From contig OY762448.1 of assembly GCA_963665705.1 (NCBI GenBank), positions 2,418,001 to 2,482,000 on the forward strand: 64,000 nucleotides of DNA, in the 5' to 3' direction. The notes under the pieces are model-generated. The model saw only the letters and a program-made list of their open reading frames with translations, was not told the DNA's origin and did not search any database. The number at the start of each line of letters is the position of its first letter. Position 1 is the stretch's first letter. Shown here piece by piece: positions 9,833-18,755 of the stretch. The position numbers were made by a program, and so were the translations under genes. Source of the DNA: Saccharicrinis sp963665705 (lineage in GTDB: Bacteria > Bacteroidota > Bacteroidia > Bacteroidales > Marinilabiliaceae).

Positions 9833-10684
9833 ATGAATAAAAAAATATATTTCAGCACCATATTTTTTCTTTTGTTTTTAGGTGTGAAAGCTCAAAAAAG
9901 AAAAGTATCAGATACAACAATGTATCATGTAAATAAAGCAATAGAAATACCATTAACTATAGCTTCATATGGATTTAATGTTGGATATGGATTTGGATAC
10001 TTAAGTGATCAGAATGGATTATCTGAAAAACAGGTTTTAAAGCTTGATAAAAATGATATTTGGTGGTTTGACAGAATTGCAACTCAACAAAATGCATCAT
10101 TTAAGGATAGAGCTCATGAATTATCAGACATGTTTTTAAATGCATCATTGTTTATTCCAGGTATTATAGGGTTAGATAAAAAAGTAAGGCAGGAATGGAT
10201 GGATATTATATTAATGTATTTAGAATTACATGCTTATAATAGTACCTTTTATATTGGTACAGCAATGTCAGTAAAAAGAACTCGACCAGTTGCATATAAC
10301 ATTGATGCACCTATGTATTCCAGAACAGAGAAAGGTACAAGGAATTCTTTTTTTAGTGGGCATGTTTCGACTGCTACTTGCGGTTGTTTTTTTGCCGCCA
10401 AAGTATATAGTGATCTTCATCCGGAAATAGGTAATAAAAAGTATTTAGTATATGGAGCAGCTTGTATTCCACCTGCCTTAGTTGGATATTATCGTTTTAG
10501 AGCAATGAAACATTTTCCTAGTGATATATTAATTGGTTTTGGTGTAGGTGCAGCTGCAGGAATCTTAATGCCTGAATTGCATAAATCAAAATATAAAGAA
10601 AGGGGTTTTGCTTTAACTCCGGTTGTAGGAAAATTTTCAGGTATAAATATTAGGTATACCTTTAATTATGTTCCTAAAATATAA
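9833..10684 (+). CDS. PAP2-family phosphatase, exported
   Basis: About 283 aa with a signal peptide (KIYFSTIFFLLFLGVKAQ). It carries the three PAP2/acid-phosphatase motifs: KRTRPVAYN, SFFSGHVSTATC (catalytic His) and YYRFRAMKHFPSDILIG. Members dephosphorylate phospholipids, undecaprenyl pyrophosphate or small phosphomonoesters on the periplasmic side. Several hydrophobic stretches suggest membrane association. The ATG at 9833 is chosen because it starts exactly at the signal peptide; an in-frame GTG at 9809 would overlap the promoter. Its 3' end overlaps the convergent EamA gene by 11 bp. Confidence 0.85.
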   Translation: MNKKIYFSTIFFLLFLGVKAQKRKVSDTTMYHVNKAIEIPLTIASYGFNVGYGFGYLSDQNGLSEKQVLKLDKNDIWWFDRIATQQNASFKDRAHELSDMFLNASLFIPGIIGLDKKVRQEWMDIILMYLELHAYNSTFYIGTAMSVKRTRPVAYNIDAPMYSRTEKGTRNSFFSGHVSTATCGCFFAAKVYSDLHPEIGNKKYLVYGAACIPPALVGYYRFRAMKHFPSDILIGFGVGAAAGILMPELHKSKYKERGFALTPVVGKFSGINIRYTFNYVPKI

Positions 10685-11576
10685 AAAACATCACTACTCC
10701 AAGAAATGCTACAACGGCTCCACTAATCTCTTTTAATGTAATCTTTTCTTTATAAATAAATATAGATGGTATAAGTATTAAAACGGGAACTATAGCCATA
10801 ATAGTTGAAGCAATACCTGTAGTTGTATGCTGAATGGCAAGTAAAGATAAGGAGACACCTAAGAAAGGACCAAAAAATGAACCTATAGATATTCCAAACA
10901 TCGCTGTTTTATCTTTGAAGGCCGCAAATAAATTTTTCCATTTACCTAAAACAGTAAATAATATAGAAAACCCAATTATACCTGCTAATATTCTTATTTG
11001 TGTAGATAAAAAAGGATCATAATCTTTCATGCCCAATTTTGAAAATACCAATCCTAATCCTTGTCCAATTGCTCCTCCCAATGCTAGTAATACACCCTTT
11101 ACCGGGTATTTCATTTTTATTATTTTTTGACCGGATTCTTTGGCTAATATAACAATGGAAATACCAACTATTGTTATAGCCATGCCTAAAAAATTTATAG
11201 CAGACATTTTTTCATTTAATATCAACCAACCAAAGAACGCTGCAATAGGAGGGGTAAGAGCCATAATAAGCATTGAAACCCTGGCACCAATGATTACAAA
11301 GGCTTGAAAGAGTAATAAATCCCCAATGACAAATCCAATAATCCCACTTATAGGTAACCAAACCCATGCTTCTAGACTAGCATCTGAAGCAAAAAAAAGT
11401 CCATTACGGAAATAAGAAAAAATACCGATAATAAAAAAAGCAAAAAATAATCGAATTACATTAACAGGAAGAGAACCTACCTTTTTACCAGCTGATTCAA
11501 AAGCTAATGCAGTAATAGTCCAGCAAATAGCAGTCACTAAAGCAGCACTTTCTCCAATTAATGAGTTGGCAAACAT
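10674..11576 (-). CDS. EamA/DMT-family transporter
   Basis: 300 aa with about ten hydrophobic helices arranged as two EamA repeats. The first contains MALTPPIAAFFGWLILNEKMSAINFLGMAITIVGISIVI and the second the matching MAIVPVLILIPSIFIYKEKITLKEISGAVVAFLGVV. This is the classic drug/metabolite transporter build for inner-membrane efflux or uptake of small metabolites; the substrate is unknown. Four bases separate it from the upstream WecA-like gene, so the two are probably co-transcribed. The tail overlaps the convergent PAP2 gene. Confidence 0.85.
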   Translation of the reverse strand: MFANSLIGESAALVTAICWTITALAFESAGKKVGSLPVNVIRLFFAFFIIGIFSYFRNGLFFASDASLEAWVWLPISGIIGFVIGDLLLFQAFVIIGARVSMLIMALTPPIAAFFGWLILNEKMSAINFLGMAITIVGISIVILAKESGQKIIKMKYPVKGVLLALGGAIGQGLGLVFSKLGMKDYDPFLSTQIRILAGIIGFSILFTVLGKWKNLFAAFKDKTAMFGISIGSFFGPFLGVSLSLLAIQHTTTGIASTIMAIVPVLILIPSIFIYKEKITLKEISGAVVAFLGVVMFFIF

Positions 11577-11580
11577 TAAA

Positions 11581-12678
11581 TTATCTAACAGGTTTATCTC
11601 TTAACATTGCTTTCTTTTTTCTATAGATAAAAATTGCAGGAATATATGAAAATAACAAACCCAATATTAAATTTATAAACGTGAGCTTAACTACACCAAT
11701 ATTTCTCAGCGAATAGGAAAATATTACAAAAAAGATGTTTACAACTCCAATAATTAAAGAAATTTGAAGATGTGTAAAACCTAAGGTCAGCATTCTATGA
11801 TGAATGTGGTTTTTATCAGCTGTAAAAGGTGAATTTCCTTTTGATATTCTAAATACAAAAATACGTAAGGTATCGATAATAGGAACAATTAAAATACCAA
11901 TAGCAACAGCAGGAGCAGAGTTCATTGTATATTTTAAGTTGCTTGCATTTTCTGGTTTAGTATATTCTAAAAATTTAACAGCAGCAACAGCTAATAAGAA
12001 CCCAAGTAATAAAGACCCGGTATCTCCCATAAATATTTTCTGTTTTTTTGAAAAAACATTGAAATAAGAAAAACCCAATAATGCACCAATCAAGGCTGCT
12101 GAGAATACTGGAATATGATAATCTCCATTAATAAAAAACCATACTGAAAATGATAAGATTGAAATAACACCTGTTATAGCAGCTAAACCATCAATGCCAT
12201 CAATTAGATTGAATCCGTTTATTATATACACAAAAAGGATTAGTGTAATTAAAAAACCTACTATATAGCTAATATCTAAACCTAAAAACCCATGTAGTGA
12301 TGTTATTTGTAATTTACCCCACCCTATAATAACAAATGCTGAAAGAATTTGCCCAAATAATTTTACCATAGGAGCTGTTACCATGATATCATCTTTTATT
12401 CCAATGGAAAAAATGATAAGTAACGCTGGAATTAAAAAAGGAATTTGAGTAAAACTATACCATTCGGCAAAAATCGAATAGGTAAAAAGAAAGCTTAAAA
12501 ATATAGCTAATCCACCAAGAGTTGGAATTCTGGTTTTATGAACTGTTCTTTTGTTAGGTTCATCAAATAGATTTTTTGATTCTGCAACTCTAAGTATGGT
12601 TGGTATTGACAAAAAAACTAAAAAAAATGATATAAGCCCAGCAAATGGGACCAGTAACTTTAATGTAAATGAATCCAT
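11581..12678 (-). CDS. WecA/TagO/MraY-like undecaprenyl-phosphate sugar-1-phosphate transferase
   Basis: About 365 aa multi-spanning glycosyl-1-phosphate transferase. Family marks are RTVHKTRIPTLGGLAIFLSF, NLIDGIDGLAAI (Asp-rich catalytic segment), KIFMGDTGSLLLGF and KNHIHHRMLTLGF (the HHR cytoplasmic loop of WecA-type enzymes). It should move a UDP-HexNAc phosphosugar onto undecaprenyl phosphate, the first step of surface polysaccharide or O-antigen synthesis, rather than act as the peptidoglycan MraY. The ATG at 12678 gives a start directly before the first helix; an upstream TTG is less likely. It stands alone with the EamA gene, not in a polysaccharide cluster. Confidence 0.85.
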   Translation of the reverse strand: MDSFTLKLLVPFAGLISFFLVFLSIPTILRVAESKNLFDEPNKRTVHKTRIPTLGGLAIFLSFLFTYSIFAEWYSFTQIPFLIPALLIIFSIGIKDDIMVTAPMVKLFGQILSAFVIIGWGKLQITSLHGFLGLDISYIVGFLITLILFVYIINGFNLIDGIDGLAAITGVISILSFSVWFFINGDYHIPVFSAALIGALLGFSYFNVFSKKQKIFMGDTGSLLLGFLLAVAAVKFLEYTKPENASNLKYTMNSAPAVAIGILIVPIIDTLRIFVFRISKGNSPFTADKNHIHHRMLTLGFTHLQISLIIGVVNIFFVIFSYSLRNIGVVKLTFINLILGLLFSYIPAIFIYRKKKAMLRDKPVR

Positions 12679-12789
12679 GTTAAAATGTTGTGTATGCAAA
12701 TGTATAAAATTTGGTAATTTATATACTTATTTGATTAGGATATCTGTAAATTATTTTTGTTTTTCATTTTCCTTTTCAAGGAAAGTCGT

Positions 12790-12797
12790 TATATTTG
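12790..12797 (+). promoter_or_regulatory. Putative -7 element (TATATTTG) of the DUF5320 operon
   Basis: Matches TAnnTTTG, 36 bp before the ATG of the miniprotein gene. The -33 region is not clear. Confidence 0.5.
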
Positions 12798-12833
12798 TAA
12801 TGAGAATATTCTCAATAATAAATATTAAAAGTT

Positions 12834-13019
12834 ATGCCTCAATTAGATAGAACAGGACCTGAAAGTAAAGGTGCTAAAACAGGAAGAGGAATGGGAAGGT
12901 GTAATCCTGACCATTCAATACAAATAAAAAGTAGTACCGATTCAAATCAAGGAACAGGAAGACGAGGTTTGGGTAGAGGTAAAGGTTTGGGTAGGGGTTT
13001 TGGTCGAGGACGTTCATAA
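12834..13019 (+). CDS. DUF5320-type miniprotein, Gly/Arg-rich
   Basis: 61 aa. The N-terminus MPQLDRTGPESKGAKTGRG followed by MGRC is the signature of small DUF5320-like proteins, with a single Cys at residue 23. The C-terminal third is a Gly-Arg-Gly tail (GLGRGKGLGRGFGRG), suggesting an unstructured, positively charged extension. From memory, relatives occur in anaerobes near NifX/NifB-like or other metal-cofactor genes, but no biochemical role is established. It is the first gene of an apparent operon: cobO-like 66 bp downstream, then MBL and CoADR genes. The short gap before cobO has a small imperfect hairpin followed by T residues, which could tune expression. Confidence 0.75.
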   Translation: MPQLDRTGPESKGAKTGRGMGRCNPDHSIQIKSSTDSNQGTGRRGLGRGKGLGRGFGRGRS

Positions 13020-13085
13020 GAGATGAATTTAAAATAGTCGCTAAAAGCGATTATTTTTTTTGTAAACATATCTAATTATAAAGAT

Positions 13086-13604
13086 ATGAGGAAAGGTTGT
13101 ATTCAGATATATACAGGTGATGGAAAAGGTAAAACCACAGCAGCTCTTGGATTATCTTTGAGGGCAATTGGGGCAGGATATAAAATATTTTTTGCACAGT
13201 TTATTAAAGGAATGCCTTATTCTGAAATAGATGCATTAAAAAAGTTGTCTTCCGATATTACAATTAAGCAATTTGGCTTGGAGTGTTTTATCAAAAATGA
13301 ACCAACCAGGAATGATAAAATGGCAGCTCAAAAGGGATTGAAGTCTGTTGCTCAGGTGATTGATTCAGGTAAATATGATATTGTAATAATGGATGAAGTA
13401 ATTATAGCTTTGTATTATAAATTAATTACAGTAGAAGATTTACTTAAGGTTATTAAATCAAAGCCTGAACATATGGAAATTATTATAACAGGAAGAAAGG
13501 CACCTCAAGAATTAATTGATATTGCTGATTTAGTAACAGAAATGGTTGAAATTAAGCATTATTATAAAAAAGGAATAGAAGCACGAAAAGGAATAGAGTA
13601 TTAA
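13086..13604 (+). CDS. cobO: Cob(I)yrinic acid a,c-diamide adenosyltransferase (CobO/BtuR type)
   Basis: 172 aa P-loop enzyme of the CobA/CobO/BtuR family. The Walker A-like IYTGDGKGKTTAALGLSLRA is at the N-terminus and the Walker B-like DIVIMDEV sits near residue 100, followed by ITGRKAPQELIDIADLVTEM, all family marks. It transfers the 5'-deoxyadenosyl group of ATP to Co(I) corrinoid. No other cobalamin biosynthesis gene and no cobalamin riboswitch is visible here, so its role may be salvage or something specific to this operon. Eleven bases separate it from the MBL gene. Confidence 0.88.
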   Translation: MRKGCIQIYTGDGKGKTTAALGLSLRAIGAGYKIFFAQFIKGMPYSEIDALKKLSSDITIKQFGLECFIKNEPTRNDKMAAQKGLKSVAQVIDSGKYDIVIMDEVIIALYYKLITVEDLLKVIKSKPEHMEIIITGRKAPQELIDIADLVTEMVEIKHYYKKGIEARKGIEY

Positions 13605-13615
13605 TTAATATATAA

Positions 13616-14398
13616 ATGGAATTAACTGTACTATCAGAAAATACAGCAGGAGGTTCATTGCTAGCAGAGCATGGATTATCATATTGTATTGATAATAATA
13701 ACACTAAAATACTTTTGGACACAGGGCATAGTGATGTGTTTGTTAAAAATGCAAATAAGTTGGGTATTGATATTAAAACCGACATTGATGCTGTAGTCTT
13801 AAGTCATGGTCATTGGGATCATGGAGGAGGTTTAGAGTATATCAAAGGTAAAAAACTCATTACTCATCCAAAATCATTTATTAATAGATATAGGGCTGGC
13901 GGAGAGCAAAACATTGGTTTAACCTTAACTAAAAAAGAAATTGAAGATAATTTTGATCTAATCGTTTCAGAAGATCCATATTATATTAAAGAAAATATTA
14001 TTTTTCTGGGTAGTATTCCTAGATTAAATGATTTTGAAGCTAAAACTACCCCTTTTGAAGATGAAGACAGGAAACCAGATTTTGTTCCTGATGATTCAGC
14101 ATTGGCAATTATTCAAGATGGGCATTTGATTATTGTAACTGGATGTTCTCATTCCGGCATTTGCAATATTATAGATCATGCTAAGAAAATTACGGGTGTT
14201 TCAGAAGTATTAGGCGTTATTGGTGGATTTCATTTAAAGCATAACAATCACCAAACGCAAAAGACAATTGAATATCTCAAAAGTCAGAATATTAAATATT
14301 TGTATCCATCTCATTGTACTGCATTGCCAGCATTGGCTGCTTTTTATAATGAATTTAAAATAGAACAGGTGAAAACCGGAATGATTATTAAAATATAA
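13616..14398 (+). CDS. MBL-fold metallo-hydrolase (dihydropterin RFA-P synthase-like)
   Basis: 260 aa metallo-beta-lactamase-fold protein. The metal motif HxHxDH is present as LSHGHWDHGGGLEY, with downstream ligands in TGCSHSGICN and GGFHLK, and a terminal LYPSHCTAL. This pattern is that of the group often annotated after the archaeal (7,8-dihydropterin-6-yl)methyl-ribofuranosyl-aminobenzene phosphate synthase. In bacteria the true substrate is generally unknown, so the name should not be taken literally. It is tightly packed in the operon: 11 bp after cobO and 11 bp before the flavoprotein gene, which implies coupled expression. Confidence 0.85.
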   Translation: MELTVLSENTAGGSLLAEHGLSYCIDNNNTKILLDTGHSDVFVKNANKLGIDIKTDIDAVVLSHGHWDHGGGLEYIKGKKLITHPKSFINRYRAGGEQNIGLTLTKKEIEDNFDLIVSEDPYYIKENIIFLGSIPRLNDFEAKTTPFEDEDRKPDFVPDDSALAIIQDGHLIIVTGCSHSGICNIIDHAKKITGVSEVLGVIGGFHLKHNNHQTQKTIEYLKSQNIKYLYPSHCTALPALAAFYNEFKIEQVKTGMIIKI

Positions 14399-14409
14399 AT
14401 TAACATTAA

Positions 14410-16098
14410 ATGAGCAAAAAGATTGTAATTATAGGAGGTTCTGCTGCTGGTCCTAAAGCTGCAGCAAAAGCCAGACGCATGGATGAATTTGCTGAGATTA
14501 TTTTATTTCAGAAAAGTGAAGATTTATCAATGGCTTCATGTGGTTACCCATATTATGTTGGAGGCTTTTTTGATGATAGAAATAAGTTGCTATGTACGCC
14601 TACAGGAGTTGTTAGGGATCCTAAATTTTACTGGAATGCAAAGGGAATTAAAGCCAATGTAAATACAGAAGTGACAAAAATTGATCGTAAAAATAAAAAG
14701 GTTGAATTTATAAATTTAATTTCAGGAGAAAAAGGATTTCAGGAATATGATAAGCTGGTCATAACAACTGGAGCAATGCCTAATATGCCACCTATTTCAG
14801 GAACTGATTTAGACGGAATAACGACTTTACAATCTATGCAAGATGCTGATTATCTAAGAAAAATTAAAGATGAAGGTAAGGTAAAGAAAGCTGTTGTAAT
14901 AGGAGGGGGACTAATTGGAATTGAGACTCTTGAAGCATTGAATTTGGCTGGTATTGAACTGACAATGATTGAACTTTTACCTCAATTACTAACCTTTCTG
15001 GATTGGAAAATGGCCAAGCTGGTTGAAAATTATCTTAAGACCAAAGCTAATGTTATTACAAAAAATGGAGTGGCTGAGTTTTTAGGTCAAAATGGCAAGC
15101 TAACAGGTGTAAAACTTCAGAATGGAACAGAAATACCTTGCGAGTTGGCAGTTGTTGCAATTGGTGTTAAACCCAATATTAAATTGGCTGTAGATGCTGG
15201 TCTACAAATAGGAAGCCTTGGTGGTGTAACAGTTAATGAATATATGCAAACTTCTGATGTTGATATATATGCAGCAGGTGATTGTTGCGAAATTAAAAAT
15301 ATTATAACCAATAAAAATGTTTTGGCTCCTTATGGTGATTTAGCTAATCTTGAAGGAAGAGTTGTAGGGCAAAATGTTATTGAAGGTAATAAAGCTACAT
15401 TTCCAGGAACACAACAAACCGGTATTTGTAAACTATTTGATTATGGAATTGGAATTACAGGCTTATCAGAAACGAATGCTCAGAAAGAAGATATTAATTA
15501 TGTAAAAGTTGTTAATGCAAGTCCTGATAAACCCGGCTTTATGGATGGTAAGTTATTAATAACAAAATTAGTAGCAGAGGCAAACTCGGGGAAAATTCTT
15601 GGAGTACAATGTATTGGACCTGGAGATGTTAGCAAGCAATTAGCCATTTGGGCCACTGCAATAAAAGGAAAGTTAACTGTTGATGATATGATAAATGCAG
15701 ATTTTCCTTATGCACCACCATTTTCCTTGGCTATAGATCATAGTATTGCAACAGCACATATAATGAAGAATAAGATGGATGGTATTTTCTCTGGTATTTC
15801 GTCATTAGAATTGAAAGAAAGATTAGATAAAAAAGAAAGTATAATTATTTTAGATGTAAGGGGGGCTGATGAATATGAGCAAATGCGTTTAGGAATTGGT
15901 GAAACATTGATTCCTTTAGGTATGTTGCGTAATAGAATTAATGAGTTACCTCAAGATAAAAATACAGAAATAGTTACTTATTGTAAGATTTCGTTAAGAG
16001 GTTACGAAGCAGCTGTTCTGTTAAAAGCATATGGTTATAAAAATGTAAAAGTAATGGAAGGCGGAATTATGGGATGGCCTTTTAGTAGAGAAAAATAA
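14410..16098 (+). CDS. CoA-disulfide reductase-like FAD flavoprotein with C-terminal rhodanese domain
   Basis: 562 aa. Domains in order: an FAD Rossmann motif (IVIIGGSAAGPKAAAKARR), the redox Cys in MASCGYPYYVGG near residue 44, an NAD(P)H Rossmann motif (VIGGGLIGIETLEAL), the FAD-binding DVDIYAAGDCCEI, a dimerisation domain, and from about residue 470 a rhodanese domain (ILDVRGADEY) whose catalytic Cys lies in TYCKISLRGYEA. This is the CoADR-RHD architecture, which reduces CoA disulfides or CoA/protein persulfides with NAD(P)H. Last gene of the four-gene operon; its sulfur-redox chemistry may be the key to what the operon does. Confidence 0.88.
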   Translation: MSKKIVIIGGSAAGPKAAAKARRMDEFAEIILFQKSEDLSMASCGYPYYVGGFFDDRNKLLCTPTGVVRDPKFYWNAKGIKANVNTEVTKIDRKNKKVEFINLISGEKGFQEYDKLVITTGAMPNMPPISGTDLDGITTLQSMQDADYLRKIKDEGKVKKAVVIGGGLIGIETLEALNLAGIELTMIELLPQLLTFLDWKMAKLVENYLKTKANVITKNGVAEFLGQNGKLTGVKLQNGTEIPCELAVVAIGVKPNIKLAVDAGLQIGSLGGVTVNEYMQTSDVDIYAAGDCCEIKNIITNKNVLAPYGDLANLEGRVVGQNVIEGNKATFPGTQQTGICKLFDYGIGITGLSETNAQKEDINYVKVVNASPDKPGFMDGKLLITKLVAEANSGKILGVQCIGPGDVSKQLAIWATAIKGKLTVDDMINADFPYAPPFSLAIDHSIATAHIMKNKMDGIFSGISSLELKERLDKKESIIILDVRGADEYEQMRLGIGETLIPLGMLRNRINELPQDKNTEIVTYCKISLRGYEAAVLLKAYGYKNVKVMEGGIMGWPFSREK

Positions 16099-16225
16099 TA
16101 TTATAGATGAAAGAGATAATTGTTAGTTGTTAATTATTACCTCTTTATGTATGACAATAGTTTTTTAAAGAACTAGTATTGATGTTATATTTTACTGTAT
16201 TTATAGGATAAGTGTCTTTTTTTTA

Positions 16226-16233
16226 TATTTTTG
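16226..16233 (+). promoter_or_regulatory. Putative -7 element (TATTTTTG) of ssrA
   Basis: TAnnTTTG match 18 bp before the mature tmRNA 5' end, leaving a short leader to be trimmed. Confidence 0.55.
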
Positions 16234-16250
16234 CAATTTATAATACTACT

Positions 16251-16647
16251 GGGGCTGACTTGGATTTGACAGCAGGTGAGAGTGGTATGTAAGCATGCAG
16301 AGCTCAGGAATTCCAGCTCTTTAATCATGGGTTTCAACTTTTGTAATTGGCGAAAATAACTACGCTCTTGCAGCATAATCGAAGTATAGTAGATTAGCTT
16401 TATTCCGGTATTAGATACTGGAACAAGACATCTCCCGGGTGCCATGTCCTGAAGCGGCCTGAATCGGAGATGCAAGTAAATCGGGAACAGACTTTAATTT
16501 ACTTCGCATTAAGGTTTAAATTTTAGAAGATAAGGTAGGAGTCGGTGGCTTTGATCCAGCTCTTACTCGAAAATTAAGTCAAAGCTAAGCATGTAGAAAG
16601 CGTATGGCTTCCTTGACTGGACCAGGGTTCGAAACCCTGCAGCTCCA
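16251..16647 (+). ncRNA. ssrA: tmRNA (ssrA), tag GENNYALAA
   Basis: One-piece transfer-messenger RNA that rescues stalled ribosomes. The 5' end GGGGCTGACTTGGATTTGAC and 3' end GGTTCGAAACCCTGCAGCTCC-A form the tRNA-like domain: the acceptor arms GGGGCTG (16251-16257) and CAGCTCC (16640-16646) pair with one G-U. The T-loop GTTCGAA is intact. The resume frame at 16349-16378 reads Gly-Glu-Asn-Asn-Tyr-Ala-Leu-Ala-Ala then TAA, the tag typical of Bacteroidota. The 3' CCA is not encoded and would be added afterwards. A terminator follows. Confidence 0.96.
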
Positions 16648-16672
16648 CTTTAGAACTTAAAATGAATAGATT

Positions 16673-16699
16673 TCCACCCTACGTAAGGGTGGATTTTTT
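16673..16699 (+). terminator. Rho-independent terminator of ssrA
   Basis: An 8-bp stem TCCACCCT/AGGGTGGA (16673-16680 with 16686-16693), loop ACGTA, then six T. Confidence 0.9.
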
Positions 16700-16733
16700 G
16701 TTTACAATACTTTGTTGTGTTTATTGATGCACT

Positions 16734-17429
16734 TTACACAGAGAAATAGCTCTCAAGTTTAGTCATTGTCTCACTAGAAGTTTTAACATCATCAACAATT
16801 TCTCCTTTTTCAAGAATTACAATTCTTGAGCATAATTCAGCAACATGATTTAAATCGTGACTAGAGATTAATAATGTGCTGTTATTTTGTTCGGAGAATT
16901 CTTTTAAAAGATTTCTTAATCTATATTGAGAAGTAGGGTCCAGATTACTAAACGGTTCATCTAAGATCACAATTTGTGGTTTTCCAATCAAAGCCCCTAT
17001 AACTCCAATTTTTTGTTGGTTTCCTTTTGAATAACTACGGATGTATTTTTGTTTCCCGTTTAATTCGCCATTAAAAAATTCAGAAAAAGTTTCAATAAAT
17101 TTCTCCACCTCATTTTTAGATATGTTTTTTAACTGGCCGATCATCTCAAAATATTCAGTAGGAGTGAGATACCCAACTAAAAATTTCTCATCTAAATAGG
17201 CTGAAGTATAGGCTTTCCATTCTTCTGATTCATGAACAGATATTTGATTATTTTCAATTTTTCCTTTAGAAAGTCTGACTAAATCCAGTATTGCAGAAAA
17301 CATAGTTGATTTACCAGCACCATTATTACCAACCAGTCCAAAAATTTCACCTTGGTTTATAACTAGTTCGTTTATATTCAGAACTGTATTTTCACCATAT
17401 TTTTTTATTATATTTTTTAGCGTTATCAT
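16734..17429 (-). CDS. ABC transporter ATP-binding protein (partner of DUF5687 permease)
   Basis: 231 aa nucleotide-binding subunit. Walker A GLVGNNGAGKSTMFS, Q-loop region, ABC signature SYSKGNQQKIGVIGAL (SKGNQ in place of SGGQ), Walker B QIVILDEPFSNLD and H-loop LLISSHDLNHV are all present. It lies 13 bp downstream of the DUF5687 membrane gene on the same strand, so the two should form one exporter. That membrane gene is split by IS66, so this ATPase may have lost both its partner and, through polarity, most of its transcription. The stop codon is close to the ssrA terminator region. Confidence 0.88.
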   Translation of the reverse strand: MITLKNIIKKYGENTVLNINELVINQGEIFGLVGNNGAGKSTMFSAILDLVRLSKGKIENNQISVHESEEWKAYTSAYLDEKFLVGYLTPTEYFEMIGQLKNISKNEVEKFIETFSEFFNGELNGKQKYIRSYSKGNQQKIGVIGALIGKPQIVILDEPFSNLDPTSQYRLRNLLKEFSEQNNSTLLISSHDLNHVAELCSRIVILEKGEIVDDVKTSSETMTKLESYFSV

Positions 17430-17442
17430 AGTTTAAGTTTGT

Positions 17443-18664
17443 TTATTGTTTATATGCAAAAATCATTCTGTGCTTATTTTCATTATATCGTTTTATAATA
17501 ATGTTCATGAGATTATTATGAAATACAGCACCTAGTATACCTATTGTGGCAAAAACACCATAACTTAAAGTAGCACCTATTAAATAATTTAATAACACAA
17601 AAAGTAGTATAGGTACTAAAATAATTATCAAACTCATAATCCATTGAGAAGCGCCTGTTCCTTGATAGTTCATAAATGAACTTTGCGATAAATCAATAGG
17701 TTTAGAGCTAAAAGAACCCATCCATAAAACTAAATGACTAGTAAAACCAATATTAAATAAAGCCATAACAGCATTCACCATTAAAATCTTCACACCAAAT
17801 ATTAAATATATAGTTGAAAATATTAATGCTATTATTGTAGCAGTAATAAATAAAAAATACTGTGTATTAAGCATATCTTTAGTTCCTACATTTCGGGTCA
17901 TTAAAAAGGAGTAATATTGAGAATGCCATGCTGGTGTAAATTGACCATAGCTAATACTAAAACTTCCGGTTATTAATAATCCAATGAGAACTAAAAAAAA
18001 TTCTTGTTTTTCAATAGTTGGGTTTTTATATGCTATAAAACCATATAAGAGTAAAAAAACTGCACCAAATAAAGCTGTTTTTGCTCTCTTGTTTCGGGTA
18101 ATCATTTTTAGTTCAAGTGATAAATATGTTCCCAACTGACCAAATTTAGAAGTCCATGAGAAGTTGTATCCATTCTGTTTTTTTTCTGTAGGTAGAATTC
18201 CTGAATCTAAATATAAATTTTCATGAATACTCTTTACATTTAAAAGGTATAATGGAATACTAATTAGTATAGGAATTATACCATACAAAGGATTATTTAG
18301 TATAAAGAATAAATATTGGCCAAACCATTTAGAAACAGGAAGAAAATCGTAAAACGAGATAATAAAAATTATTATTCCAACAATATACAATAGCATAATG
18401 AACTGCTGTTTTGAAGGAGCAGATCTTTTTACGAAAATAGCTGTTAAATGATCGATCAAAACCATACCTAAAATAGTGCTTAGCCAGCCCATAATGTGTG
18501 GAATACTATAATAATCAGGTAATACATTAAAAGCAAAAGGTAATACAATATACCAAGGTGCTAAGTTGAAGAAACTAAAGAAAGACTTGTTAACAACGTA
18601 TCTGGAAATTCTTTTCTTTTTTATTGAAAGTGTTAATAATGGAATAATATCTACCACTGGTAAC
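17443..18664 (-). pseudogene. DUF5687 membrane protein, 3' part, separated by IS66
   Basis: C-terminal approximately 405 residues of a multi-spanning DUF5687-type membrane protein, with many hydrophobic helices and a central cytoplasmic stretch near LGTYLSLELKMITRNKRAKTA. An apparent ATG at 18672 lies inside the IS end and is accidental. Removing the IS66 and one copy of its 8-bp duplication joins 21531-21273 to 18656-17443 with no change of frame. The joined gene is 1473 bp, 490 codons plus stop, and the junction reads LMQELP-VVDIIPLLTL. The protein is therefore the membrane half of the ABC system with the downstream ATPase. Confidence 0.88.
18657..18664. repeat. Left 8-bp target site duplication of IS66 (CTGGTAAC)
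   Basis: CTGGTAAC directly abuts the left IS end and is repeated at 21273-21280 abutting the right end. Eight bp is the normal duplication size of IS66. Confidence 0.92.
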
Positions 18665-18755
18665 GTAAGCATTCGGCCTACTACATCACGTAAGTATATT
18701 AATTAAAACGAGACATTCCTATTGTCTATGGAATTTATGGACAATTCCCGGTATT

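Noticed and set aside
16185..16475. Minus-strand ORF of 96 codons overlapping the tmRNA region
   Set aside because: It lies across the structured ssrA RNA, has no family resemblance and no promoter; it is a chance frame.
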